Shown here piece by piece: positions 34,153 to 43,516 of a DNA stretch of 64,000 bases; positions within the stretch are counted from its first letter, which is position 1, and each line of letters begins with the position of its first letter. Position numbers and translations under genes: made by a program. The notes below the pieces were generated by a model. The model was given only the letters and a program-made list of their open reading frames with translations, did not search any database and was not told the DNA's origin. The stretch covers positions 4,210,001-4,274,000 of the forward strand of contig CP033464.1 of NCBI GenBank assembly GCA_007833815.1, in the 5' to 3' direction. The stretch comes from Brevibacillus laterosporus (lineage in GTDB: Bacteria; Bacillota; Bacilli; Brevibacillales; Brevibacillaceae).

Positions 34153-37041
34153 TTAATCCTGATAAGAAGCCAACAATTCCATCACTTTATCCTCCCAGCG
34201 GCTAATTTCCTCTCGGGAGTTCGTATAGCCGTTTAAGATCAAAGTGACAGCGAGACGCTCGTTCCCTTTAGTGGTAACATAACCAGTGATACTAGACACA
34301 CCTTGTGATTGGCTGCTCAAAGCCCGCAAATTCCCTTGAGCATCTGTGCGTTTTAGCCTGTCTTTTAGTGTTCCATCGACACCAGCAATGGACAGAGAAT
34401 TGTAAAACGCAGGATATTCAGCTTGCCCGGCTAATCTAACTAAAGCATCGTTTAGTTGTCGGGCTGAAAGAAGATTATATCGGGTTACCCCTGACGCATC
34501 CAGCATATCATAGTTCGTATTCACCCCCCAGCTTTTAAGAATATCCTGGGTAGCCGCTATCCCGGCTTCGGTAGTGCCTTTACTTGTTTTCCTTGCCCCT
34601 ATCGCTTTATTAATCATTTCTGCAAACAAATGATCATCGTTTTTATTTTGCCAGACTAATATATCCTGAAGCGGTACGGATTGCACTTCTCCAATCTTGA
34701 CCGATTCTACTGGCACTGCACCTAAAAGTACTTTACTAGTAGGCGCCAGCCTTATGCCCATATCCTGCATTTTTTGCAAAAATAGTACCCCTGAATAAAT
34801 AGCTGGTTCCTCTACCGAGATAAGTTCCTGCTGTTCTTTCATTCCTATTGGCAACCCTCCAACCATATGCAAAACATTTTTAGCCCGATCCTTCTTCATG
34901 AGAAAAGTATTCTCTGCTCCCTTACTTACTGTAGTTGCATCTTGAAATATTGCTACATAACTTGTTTTTGGCCACATATCAAAGATAACGGGATCCCCTT
35001 TTTTCAGGCCGGGCTTATAATGAAGCTTTACTTTTCCAGCTTCACTTGTGAGTGCACTAACTTTAGCTAGCTGCTTCTCAGCATCCCACGTCCAGCCTAA
35101 TCCTACCAATTGATGGTCAAAATAGCTCTGATCTACGAGAATATTACCGTTCACCTGTTTGATCCCTTTATCTGTTAGAAAACCAACTAATTGTTCCAAT
35201 GTAGGGCCTTGCCCCTCGTCATCATTTTGATGGTCCGCACGTAGAGTGGGATCTCCATATCCCTTTAAAATGACATCTCCCTCCACCACGCCACTAGCAT
35301 TGGCAGGTTTTGAAAAAAGTACTTCTGTTTTAAAAGAATAATTCTCCCCTAGCGTCAATAGCGCACCAATGCTGGTCAGTTCCTTGATAATTGTACCTGG
35401 CGTTAGCCAACGATCAGCCTGATGTGCATACAAAGTCGCTTCTATCCCTGTTCGATCTAAAGAAGTCACAATCATACTACCGTGCATATTGGCTAGAGCT
35501 GGATCTTCCCACAACGGGTCAAGCAACGCACTTAATTCATAGATCGGAGGAGCAGGTGTTTGACTAGGTGTTTCCGGTACCATAGGATAATTGGCAAGTG
35601 CGGTCCCAATAGCATCCTGTAATTGAGTAGCGAACTTTGACTTATAAATTCCGTTAATCATGATGGAGAAAGCTAGTTTATCACCGTTAGTAGCTATTAC
35701 ATAGCCTGACAAGCTGTTTACACCGCCCATGGAGCCTGTTTTAGCCATCAGATTATTTGCCGCTTTTGTCTCTTTCATACGGCTTTTTAATGTCCCATCC
35801 ACGCCTGCAATCGGCAAACTAGCTTCAAATGCATCTCGATACTCTTTCTTTTGCACATAGCGGAGGAGAGCCATCATCTGATTTGGTGTAATCAAATCAA
35901 GACGCGACAATCCAGAGCCATCTACCTGCTGATATTTACCTGGAAACTTAGCCTCTCGTAACACCTCAGTGATTGCCTGTGTCCCAGCATTCCAACTACC
36001 TTCTCCTTTTTTTACAACACCCATAGTCTTGGTTAACATCTCTGCATAAAAATTATCACTATCTTTATTTAATTCCAGAATGATCTCCAATAAAGGACGC
36101 GAATAATGAGTCACTAAAGGCGTTCCTTTGAGCAAGCTTGTTTTTTGAACAGATTTTTTCTCTACGAGCGTAATCCCTTCTGACTGTAAGATAGACTGGA
36201 ACACATCCCCGGCGAAAAGTGAAGGATCTTCCATAGTAACGTCTTCTCCATAGGGAATAGCATCTTTACCAATAGTACCCTTTACAACCAATTGATTATG
36301 CCCGATTGTACGTTCAACAGTGATCTCACTTTCCTTGCTATCAGTCGTACTGACAGTGGAGATGACCCTTACGTACTCATTTATGGGTGTTATGGTAACA
36401 GTAGCTGGTTTACCCACTTCTTTTGCAGGTGTGATCACTGCCTCCATGCTATTTTTATGTAGGGACAATCCGCTGATTTGTGCGCTATAAGCATAAACTT
36501 CATCGTCCCACATCCAAGCTGGTCCCAGACGAGTGTCATCGAAATAACTTTCATCCACATACACCTGTCCCTGAATGCTCGTAATTCCTTTTTGTTTTAA
36601 TTCAGTAGCTATTTTTTGAAGGTCTTTTGGTTGCAAAGTAGGATCACCATAGCCTTTTAGAACCAGATTACCCTGAAGTACTCCATTTTGACTCACTTTT
36701 CCATCTGAATATACTTCTGTTTTAAACTGATAATCAGCCCCTAATTCTTCTAAAGTAGCTGCAACAATGAACAACTTCATATTAGATGCCGGGATAAAAC
36801 TCTTATCTGCCTCATGCTGATATAAAACGGCATCTTTACTTAGATTGTATATAGAGATACCAGCATACATCCCTTTACTTAATTCGTCTCGCGAAAGCTT
36901 TTCAAGCAACGAATCGATCTGACGGCCAACCATGCTTACTTCTATTTTGCTTGCCAATGCGGTAACAGGTGCGAATACCATCTGCATGAGAAGCACCACT
37001 ATAAGAAGACAGCGTAGCGTAAGACTGTTTTTCCCCTTCAT
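34153..37041 (-). CDS. Tandem S13 D-Ala-D-Ala carboxypeptidase with dead second domain
   Basis: This 962-residue exported protein contains two copies of the PBP4/DacB (S13) fold, joined by a Pro-rich linker (about 486-506). A signal peptide covers about 1-33. The first copy has all three catalytic motifs: S86-N-M-K89, S328-D-N330 and K434-T-G436. In the second copy the aligned sites read T550-I-I-K553, D-D-H (802-804) and L-S-S (908-910), so the nucleophile and partners are lost. Repeated phrases such as LKGYGDPTL and SIAGVDGTLK show the duplication. The ATG at 37041 follows AAGGAGG; the longer frame to 37221 has no support. The second half may bind wall or scaffold. Confidence 0.93.
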   Translation of the reverse strand: MKGKNSLTLRCLLIVVLLMQMVFAPVTALASKIEVSMVGRQIDSLLEKLSRDELSKGMYAGISIYNLSKDAVLYQHEADKSFIPASNMKLFIVAATLEELGADYQFKTEVYSDGKVSQNGVLQGNLVLKGYGDPTLQPKDLQKIATELKQKGITSIQGQVYVDESYFDDTRLGPAWMWDDEVYAYSAQISGLSLHKNSMEAVITPAKEVGKPATVTITPINEYVRVISTVSTTDSKESEITVERTIGHNQLVVKGTIGKDAIPYGEDVTMEDPSLFAGDVFQSILQSEGITLVEKKSVQKTSLLKGTPLVTHYSRPLLEIILELNKDSDNFYAEMLTKTMGVVKKGEGSWNAGTQAITEVLREAKFPGKYQQVDGSGLSRLDLITPNQMMALLRYVQKKEYRDAFEASLPIAGVDGTLKSRMKETKAANNLMAKTGSMGGVNSLSGYVIATNGDKLAFSIMINGIYKSKFATQLQDAIGTALANYPMVPETPSQTPAPPIYELSALLDPLWEDPALANMHGSMIVTSLDRTGIEATLYAHQADRWLTPGTIIKELTSIGALLTLGENYSFKTEVLFSKPANASGVVEGDVILKGYGDPTLRADHQNDDEGQGPTLEQLVGFLTDKGIKQVNGNILVDQSYFDHQLVGLGWTWDAEKQLAKVSALTSEAGKVKLHYKPGLKKGDPVIFDMWPKTSYVAIFQDATTVSKGAENTFLMKKDRAKNVLHMVGGLPIGMKEQQELISVEEPAIYSGVLFLQKMQDMGIRLAPTSKVLLGAVPVESVKIGEVQSVPLQDILVWQNKNDDHLFAEMINKAIGARKTSKGTTEAGIAATQDILKSWGVNTNYDMLDASGVTRYNLLSARQLNDALVRLAGQAEYPAFYNSLSIAGVDGTLKDRLKRTDAQGNLRALSSQSQGVSSITGYVTTKGNERLAVTLILNGYTNSREEISRWEDKVMELLASYQD

Positions 37042-37359
37042 TGCTTTCCTCCTTCTTCTAATAGAGTAAACAAAGCCAAGCCAAGCCATGCATGCTATTA
37101 AGAAACCGACACCTAAGCTGAAGTTTCCCTTATTCTTAGATAAGCAAAAACTGGCTTGACTAGAACTATAAATTCGTAACATACAATCCATTTCCTGCTT
37201 GAATATTCCATTTTTATTCATTTTTTAGATTTTTCAAAAAATAAATTCAAATATTTTTTATTTTCTCCAATCAAAATAGACATGATACGATTGGGGATTG
37301 AAGCCCCTTTTGTACCATGCCTTCCTTTTTATCCGATCATCTACTACCAATTCCTATCC

Positions 37360-37998
37360 TTATGATTGCTTGCGAAAAAATTGTAAAAAATGCATAAGAA
37401 TGCGTGCAGTTAATCCCCAGATAATTCGACCATCTACCTCATAAAAATATTCAGGTAATTTTCCATGTCTCCATTTATAATCTCGACCATTTGCTATTAG
37501 ATGATAAGGAAAATCTTCACCTGGTTCAAAACGTAGGTCAATGTCAAAACGATCAGGAATGGTATCAAGTAGGGTTTGTAACGATACAACAAAAACTTCT
37601 TCCACTTCATCTGGGTTAGGTGTGAGATCAGTAATTTCGGTATGCACAAAACCAACATATGGATACACCAACAAACTCGAAGATAAGACCAGAATATCCA
37701 AATCCCCTGCATATATAATTTTGCTAGGATCAATGGCTAACTCTTCTGATGTTTCACGTCTAGCCGCTTCCCATTCATTATGATCAATGGGATCAACATG
37801 TCCACCTGGAAAACAGATTTCGCCCGCCTGACTCCTTAGGGTTGAAGCCCGCTTCTCAAACAACACAGACCATTCTCCACGTTCATTGCGAATCAATGGA
37901 ACAAGCACCGCTGTTCTGCGAGATTCTTCTTGACCCAAGATGCCACGCTGACGGTTTACCATTTGTTCAACAACTCGATCTATCTGTCGATCATCCAT
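37360..37998 (-). CDS. Nudix hydrolase, CoA pyrophosphatase-like
   Basis: This 212-residue enzyme carries the Nudix box from GGHVDPIDHNEWEAARRETS into EELAID and the upstream LRSQAGEICFPGG that marks the NudL/CoA pyrophosphatase group. It would split CoA or CoA esters into phosphopantetheine and ADP. It starts at an ATG overlapping the stop of the metal-dependent hydrolase gene (TAATG), so the two are translationally coupled. The substrate is inferred from the subgroup motif. Confidence 0.9.
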   Translation of the reverse strand: MDDRQIDRVVEQMVNRQRGILGQEESRRTAVLVPLIRNERGEWSVLFEKRASTLRSQAGEICFPGGHVDPIDHNEWEAARRETSEELAIDPSKIIYAGDLDILVLSSSLLVYPYVGFVHTEITDLTPNPDEVEEVFVVSLQTLLDTIPDRFDIDLRFEPGEDFPYHLIANGRDYKWRHGKLPEYFYEVDGRIIWGLTARILMHFLQFFRKQS

Positions 37999-38687
37999 TA
38001 TACTTCCCAGCCTTCTCCCGGCTGCATTACTTTGCCTTGTAGCCCTTTTGTAGACAAAGCTTTAACAAATTCATGTCCATCTTGCTTGATTGGAGGGAAA
38101 GTATCAAAGTGAATCGGTACAACTGTTTTTGCTTTTATCCACTCCGCAGCAAGTAGCGCATCTTCTGGTCCCATTGTAAAATGATCACCTATTGGTAAGA
38201 AAGCAATATCTGGCTGGTGCAACTCACCAATCCATTTCATGTCGCCGAAAAGTCCAGTATCTCCAGCATGATAGAAGGTTTTACCACCCATGTTGACTAC
38301 GAGTCCTGCTGGCATTCCTGTATAGATAATACGTTGTTCTTCATCAAAAACAATGCCTGTGCTATGAAAAGCTTGTGTCATTTTTACCGAACCAAATGGT
38401 AGATGAACCTTTCCACCAATGTTAAACCCCATAGTCTTAGCCCCTTGCCAGCCTAAATAATGGGCTAGTTCCACCATGCAAATAATCGTTGCATCGTTTT
38501 GTTTAGCAATTTGGACTGCATCGCCAATATGATCACCATGTCCATGTGTTAACAGAATGTAATCTACTTTTATATCTTCCGGCTTACATGTGGCAATAGG
38601 ATTGCCTGTCAGGAATGGATCAATAATGATGGATTGATTGTCATGTGTCAATTGTACACAAGAGTGTCCATGAAATTGAATGTACAT
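37998..38687 (-). CDS. UPF0173 metal-dependent hydrolase (YtkL-like)
   Basis: This 229-residue protein has the metallo-beta-lactamase fold of UPF0173. It opens with IQFHGHSCVQLTHDNQSIII, has LTHGHGDHIGDAV as the metal motif, AGDTGLFGDMKWIGE with the bridging Asp and a late PIHFDTFPPI. B. subtilis YtkL is close in length. The substrate is unknown. AGAGGG precedes the ATG at 38687. The Nudix gene follows with a one-base overlap. Confidence 0.93.
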   Translation of the reverse strand: MYIQFHGHSCVQLTHDNQSIIIDPFLTGNPIATCKPEDIKVDYILLTHGHGDHIGDAVQIAKQNDATIICMVELAHYLGWQGAKTMGFNIGGKVHLPFGSVKMTQAFHSTGIVFDEEQRIIYTGMPAGLVVNMGGKTFYHAGDTGLFGDMKWIGELHQPDIAFLPIGDHFTMGPEDALLAAEWIKAKTVVPIHFDTFPPIKQDGHEFVKALSTKGLQGKVMQPGEGWEV

Positions 38688-38780
38688 GATATCCCTCTTT
38701 TCATCTATGTAATAACCATTATTATACACGAAGAAAAGGATGCCTGTCCCCTTTTGATAGGTTTACCATCCGAAAGTAAA

Positions 38781-38806
38781 AGAGCCGTCTCTTTAGAAAC
38801 GGCTCT
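38781..38806 (-). terminator. Terminator of the LtaS gene
   Basis: AGAGCCGT (38781-38788) pairs with ACGGCTCT (38799-38806). A T run follows on the minus strand. Confidence 0.8.
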
Positions 38807-38829
38807 CCTGAATTTCATTTGCTCTCTTA

Positions 38830-40674
38830 TTAATCCCTCACTGGTAATTGATTCACGTAAGCATCAGAGATGGACAAGAGCTCCAGGGTTTCTTCATACA
38901 TTTTCCTATATGGCTCTAAATTCTCAACAACTTCGTGCGTCTTAATATTGATAGCAGAACCATCTTCAAGACCCTGACCAGGAATAAATAGGATGTCATC
39001 ATTAATAAAGGAACCGCTTGGCATGTAGAAGCGTTCTCCCAATACATTGTGTGTAGTATTTAGTAAATCTTGCCCGAAATAAGTGGCATTTGAAAGATCA
39101 AGTCCCACTACATTAGCGATGGTTGGCATAATATCAATCTGCCCACCCATATTCTCCATTGTTTTCCCTTCTGCATAACCTGGAACTTTAACAATCAATG
39201 GCACGGTGAATGCATCCACTTTATCGTAGGCATGTCCCGTCAAGCTTTCGATAATCGGTTTTCCATCTTTGTCCTGCTCGTCTTGCGTGATCCCATAATG
39301 ATCTCCATAGAGAACAATAACCGTATTATCCCACAGTCCGTTTTGTTTCATTTTCGCAAAGAGGGCTCCCAGCTGCTCATCCACATAATGTTGCGCTTGC
39401 ATGTAGTTACCTACATTAGTCCCTACCCAAGAAGGTGGTAGTGATAGGGTGGCCTTTTCTTCGGGAATAACAAAAGGATGGTGTCCTGACAAAGTGATGA
39501 TTTGAGAGTAAAACGGTCGGTTCTGTTTGTGCTGTTCTTCTAGAATCCCTAGGGTTTTATCAAATAAAATCTCGTCAGATGGACCAAGTCCAACAATATC
39601 GTCATATCCAAAGAATTCGGTATCAAAATATTTGTCAAAGCCTAGCCCTGGATACATCACATCTCGATTCCAGAAATCAGCCTTATTCACATGGAAAGTC
39701 ATGCTAGTGTAGCCTTTTTCTTTTAACATACGAGGCAAGCTCGGAATTTCTCTTTCCCCAAAAGAAACGGACATCGGTGAAGTTCCTACTGGATAAATCG
39801 ACGTGTTACTGATAAATTCAGCATCTGATGTGTTTCCTTGACCCACTTGTTGGAAAAAGTGCGGGAAATAATAACTTTCCTTGATCAAAGCATTTAGATG
39901 TGGGGTGATTTCAGCACCGTTTATTTTTTTGTTAAGCAAAAAGTTTTGGAAGGCCTCCAATTGAATAACCATCACATTTTTACCTTTTGCGGCCCCAAAT
40001 AATTGCTTGGGTTGCTGTGTTTCACGTTCAGCCTTTAATTCCTTGATACGTGCTATATACTCCTCATTCCATGCTGGGACCTTTTGATCTTTCAAGAAGG
40101 TATTGAGCTGGAAAGTAATTAATCCTTGTTGTTGCGCTTTTTTAGTTTCATTCTGGATACTGGCAGTCCGCTCTGCTTTTACACCTTCTAAAGAGAACAA
40201 AACTACCACACAACAGGCGGCTAAAACCAATCGTTTTAACAAGGTCATGTCCAAATGTGCTTGAGATTCATTTTGTTTTTTCTTTTTGACAGAGCGATAC
40301 CAGAGTAAGAAAATAACTAAATCCAGATATAGCACAAAGTATTGTGGTTTAATTAAGGAAAATACACTGGAAGATACATCTTTTACCTGTCCAATCTGCA
40401 TGAAGGCTTGATAGGTCATAATTTTTCCATAGTAGGAAAAGTACACAACGATAGCAAGCATAAAGCTAGACAACAAAAAGTTAGCGATCGTATACATCAA
40501 TGTTTTACGCTTATAAAAGAGTAAGGTAAAGATTACGACGATCAACAGAACAGAGCTTGTTTCAGCCCATAGCAAACGAAAAGGGTTTCGGTCATCGTAA
40601 ATAAAAATTCTAAACCAAAAAAATTTAGTTAAGAGTAACAGAGACGTTATCAGAGAATACTGTTTCCAATTCAT
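38830..40674 (-). CDS. Lipoteichoic acid synthase (LtaS family)
   Basis: This 614-residue protein polymerises glycerol-phosphate from phosphatidylglycerol on the outer face of the membrane. Five membrane helices fill about 1-190 and an extracellular sulfatase-fold domain fills the rest. The metal and catalytic sites are visible: the Glu in VIQLEAFQNF, the nucleophile Thr in GQGNTSDAEF and the Asp-His pair in LYGDHYGI. It resembles LtaS/YflE/YfnI/YqgS of Bacillus, so which paralogue it is cannot be told. It has its own terminator. Confidence 0.92.
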   Translation of the reverse strand: MNWKQYSLITSLLLLTKFFWFRIFIYDDRNPFRLLWAETSSVLLIVVIFTLLFYKRKTLMYTIANFLLSSFMLAIVVYFSYYGKIMTYQAFMQIGQVKDVSSSVFSLIKPQYFVLYLDLVIFLLWYRSVKKKKQNESQAHLDMTLLKRLVLAACCVVVLFSLEGVKAERTASIQNETKKAQQQGLITFQLNTFLKDQKVPAWNEEYIARIKELKAERETQQPKQLFGAAKGKNVMVIQLEAFQNFLLNKKINGAEITPHLNALIKESYYFPHFFQQVGQGNTSDAEFISNTSIYPVGTSPMSVSFGEREIPSLPRMLKEKGYTSMTFHVNKADFWNRDVMYPGLGFDKYFDTEFFGYDDIVGLGPSDEILFDKTLGILEEQHKQNRPFYSQIITLSGHHPFVIPEEKATLSLPPSWVGTNVGNYMQAQHYVDEQLGALFAKMKQNGLWDNTVIVLYGDHYGITQDEQDKDGKPIIESLTGHAYDKVDAFTVPLIVKVPGYAEGKTMENMGGQIDIMPTIANVVGLDLSNATYFGQDLLNTTHNVLGERFYMPSGSFINDDILFIPGQGLEDGSAINIKTHEVVENLEPYRKMYEETLELLSISDAYVNQLPVRD

Positions 40675-40849
40675 TTTTTGTAAGCCTCTCTTTTAATCTT
40701 TTATCGGCCTGTTTACCTAGTATGAGGTATTTCCGCCCAAAATATCTTACCATAAACCTGTCAAAGTGGCACCTATTCGATGAAAAAAGTTGAAAAATCC
40801 CAAAATGCGGTAATTCTATGTTTGTTCCAATAAAGCAATGCTGAAAACA

Positions 40850-40873
40850 AAAGATGACCAAACGGCCATCTTT
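40850..40873 (-). terminator. Terminator of the SpoIID-like gene
   Basis: AAAGATGACC (40850-40859) pairs with GGCCATCTTT (40864-40873) with one G-T pair. T-rich sequence follows on the minus strand. Confidence 0.8.
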
Positions 40874-40919
40874 GTATAGTGACATAATTTACGTAAGAGT
40901 TCAACAACACTCTACAAAT

Positions 40920-42737
40920 TTAAGATTGATACAAATTTACCAATTGGTGATTAGGATAGAAGGTTTGGAGAATTTGCTCTACAGGTAAACCTAGTTTATC
41001 TAGTGTCGAAGCACCATACTGGCTCATCCCTACACCATGTCCATTTCCACCCCCATAAATGGTGACGCTCTGAAGATTCCCCTTCTCATCTTGGCTTACT
41101 TCAAAGGCAACAAAACCGGATGGCAATAGGCTGTAGTTCTTCATTGCTTGCTTTGCATCATATTGAGAAGAATCACCTGAAGTCCGGTGAAGAATAACGT
41201 CTCCACCACCTGTATAGGTCTTAGTAGGACGAAGTAAGTAACGCACATTATAATCTTTTACCACTTTAAAGGTACCATTGCTTCCTTCGAGAATTAACTC
41301 CTGAATATTTCCATTTTCTCCGCGTTTACTAACGTGAAGGTTATATAATTCACCTACACCATTTGAGGGAATAGCTCCTTTGACGAACTCTCCATCACCC
41401 TGGCTGATATATACCCCATTCGGATCAGCGGCTGCACGGGCAGCTAAATTTTTATTAATCGTGTTTTGTAGCTCTCCTTTTGATAATTCAACCTTCCAGC
41501 GGAAAAACGGCGATTGAGAATCGACACTAATGACCGATAAATTTTTCACAAAAGAAAGCATATCTTCCTCACTTGCGATTGTTATTGGCATAAATTTTGC
41601 TTTCTTTTGAGATTCCATTAAAAAACTCTGTGGAATCAAATAAGGGACACTGCTTCCAGGAAACTGCTGTGTAACTGTATCAGGCCAAATTTCGTGACGC
41701 CCTGCCCCCACTCCTGAAGATGATGAATAGTAACGTGCATCAACCAACTCATTCTGATACTTCATTACCAGACCCGTTGTTTCCTCAATCGCTTTTGTCA
41801 CTGTCGCATTTTCTGGAGTATTGTTGTAGACCTGACTCATTGTGCTATCATCTACATGGAATCCTTTTGCAGCATAACGATTGCTGTAGTAGTCGCTCAA
41901 AGCATATGTACGCGCTGCGATTGCCTGAGCTTTTAATGCCTCTTGTCCAAAGGATGCTGGCATTTCACTTGGTACTACCTGATACAAATATTGCTCCAAC
42001 AATAATTCATTGATAACAGATAGTTTACCGTTTGACGTGGATGGTTTAATTTCTAGCATACCTCGGTATTTAGGCGTTCCTTGCGCTCGATTGAGACTCA
42101 ACACTTCCGTCATTCCATTAGTAGCAGCAGGAACCACGTACAGACGTTCTGACATAGAAACAAGCGTTTGGTTGTTAACGCTAACGGTTAAGGTATTGCC
42201 TTGGTTAGTGATGCTGACAGATTGATCTGGGGCAACTTCATATTGCTGGTTGGTTTTTTTATCAATAAGTAACAAGCCGTCTGCTGATTTCGCTTGAAAT
42301 GAAGCATGATCAAGTGAACCAAAGCCTGAATTAAAAAGTCCAATGCGCATTCGATCTACACGTGTCTCTCCCTCCAGGATCAACAGTTTTACCTGATCTT
42401 GTCCATTTACATATACTCTGACATTTTCGGCACCCACACGTACATCTGCCAAAGATTTAGGAACGAGCGAATCGCCAGATAATTGATAAACTTGTACCTC
42501 ATTTGCTAAGGTAAGCAATCCCGATCGTTCCAATTCAATCGTTTTCTTTGCCGTATCCTTCGTCATAATTTTCTCTGTGAGATACGTTCCTTGAAGATCA
42601 ATTTGATCCATGGATCGGTATGCATTCGTGTTACTAGCCATAAGCACAGGGGCTTTTAATTGGCTTGCCATAGCACTCGGAGTGATGGCCGTAGACATGA
42701 GCACCACCAATGACAGGATCGAACTTGTTTTTTTCAT
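40920..42737 (-). CDS. Exported SpoIID/LytB-domain protein
   Basis: This 605-residue protein has a signal peptide (1-24, ending AMA-S) and an N-terminal beta-rich region of about 200 residues. The SpoIID/LytB domain follows, with VVPSEMPASFGQEALKAQAI and AARTYAL, YYSSSSGVG and the closing NGHGVGMSQYGA. SpoIID is a lytic transglycosylase acting during engulfment, whereas LytB-type proteins enhance amidases. It is longer than SpoIID (about 340), so it is more like LytB or a vegetative paralogue. A strong AAAGGAG precedes the ATG. Confidence 0.9.
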   Translation of the reverse strand: MKKTSSILSLVVLMSTAITPSAMASQLKAPVLMASNTNAYRSMDQIDLQGTYLTEKIMTKDTAKKTIELERSGLLTLANEVQVYQLSGDSLVPKSLADVRVGAENVRVYVNGQDQVKLLILEGETRVDRMRIGLFNSGFGSLDHASFQAKSADGLLLIDKKTNQQYEVAPDQSVSITNQGNTLTVSVNNQTLVSMSERLYVVPAATNGMTEVLSLNRAQGTPKYRGMLEIKPSTSNGKLSVINELLLEQYLYQVVPSEMPASFGQEALKAQAIAARTYALSDYYSNRYAAKGFHVDDSTMSQVYNNTPENATVTKAIEETTGLVMKYQNELVDARYYSSSSGVGAGRHEIWPDTVTQQFPGSSVPYLIPQSFLMESQKKAKFMPITIASEEDMLSFVKNLSVISVDSQSPFFRWKVELSKGELQNTINKNLAARAAADPNGVYISQGDGEFVKGAIPSNGVGELYNLHVSKRGENGNIQELILEGSNGTFKVVKDYNVRYLLRPTKTYTGGGDVILHRTSGDSSQYDAKQAMKNYSLLPSGFVAFEVSQDEKGNLQSVTIYGGGNGHGVGMSQYGASTLDKLGLPVEQILQTFYPNHQLVNLYQS

Positions 42738-43064
42738 GTTGTAACTCCTTTCAGTTCCTATACAAGGCCTGTCCCATAGAAGGTCTTATCAGGCAAGCAT
42801 TCGCTACCCTTTGATATATTTTTTGGATAACTTTCCCTCCTATTATAGACTCTAGACTTTGCAAATAGTTTCACTAAATTTGAAAAAAATCAGCACAAAT
42901 ATGCTAAAAACCATATTCAATGCATATATATGACAAAAAGTTAGTACATTTTGTTTAGTATCACTAAAAATATCAATCATCCAATCTGGCTGTTTTTTTG
43001 GAATATATTCCTAATAATATTATTCATGATACTGCTTTTTTGAAAAGTGTTTCTCCATATAAAA
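42738..43064. other. Leader and promoter region of the SpoIID-like gene
   Basis: No gene is seen. On the minus strand a TATAAT box lies at 42847-42842, leaving a leader of about 100 bases. The leader contains a GCCTG/CAGGC inverted repeat (42767-42771 with 42790-42794). I recognise no known riboswitch. Confidence 0.45.
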
Positions 43065-43108
43065 AGGGTTGTGTAATCAGTTAATAGATCTTCTGATTAC
43101 ACAACCCT
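43065..43108 (-). terminator. Strong terminator
   Basis: AGGGTTGTGTAATCAG (43065-43080) pairs perfectly over 16 bases with 43093-43108. Five T follow on the minus strand. Confidence 0.88.
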
Positions 43109-43132
43109 ACTGTAATGCATTCCTAACAATCG

Positions 43133-43327
43133 TCAATTTTTTGAAGAAAGTGTACTAGCATACAACGAAAAAACTTCGCGGATAAACACATCTTTGCCGA
43201 AGGGTACCTGAGGAAACAGAAAAATCAGTTGCCCTACTTGGTTTTTTAAGCGATAAGGAATGGAAAAATCATCAAGTATTTTTTTTATTTGACCTGCATC
43301 TTGCCAGGTTACTTGATAACCAATCAT
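43133..43327 (-). CDS. Small hypothetical protein
   Basis: This 64-residue protein is predicted from an AGGAGG about a dozen bases before the ATG at 43327 and from the strong terminator just behind it. It reads MIGYQVTWQDAGQIKKILDD, then a basic and hydrophobic stretch. There is no membrane segment or known motif. It is probably a real single-gene unit of unknown role. Confidence 0.6.
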   Translation of the reverse strand: MIGYQVTWQDAGQIKKILDDFSIPYRLKNQVGQLIFLFPQVPFGKDVFIREVFSLYASTLSSKN

Positions 43328-43484
43328 AGCTTTTACATGCCTCCTAACGCTGTACAAGGCATTGCCTTTTTGCTAATCAGTATGCCTAATGGTTAGAGAG
43401 CACATACGCTAAACACGAAACATTGCAATCTCAAATTTCCTTTAAGGAATCTCGATGATTTGAAACTCCATTTTGGGCAAAAAA

Positions 43485-43509
43485 AGAACCAACCACTAAG
43501 GTCAGTTCT
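43485..43509 (-). terminator. Terminator of the PfkB kinase gene
   Basis: AGAAC (43485-43489) pairs with GTTCT (43505-43509), with a weaker inner pairing. Seven T follow on the minus strand. Confidence 0.6.
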
Positions 43510-43516
43510 CTATTCG

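Noticed and set aside
37042-37221. Longer start for the S13 protein
   Set aside because: It would add a second hydrophobic stretch before a good signal peptide. The start at 37041 has an ideal AAGGAGG site.
40625-40885. 86-codon minus frame upstream of ltaS
   Set aside because: It runs across the ltaS start and through a terminator stem, and has no family features.
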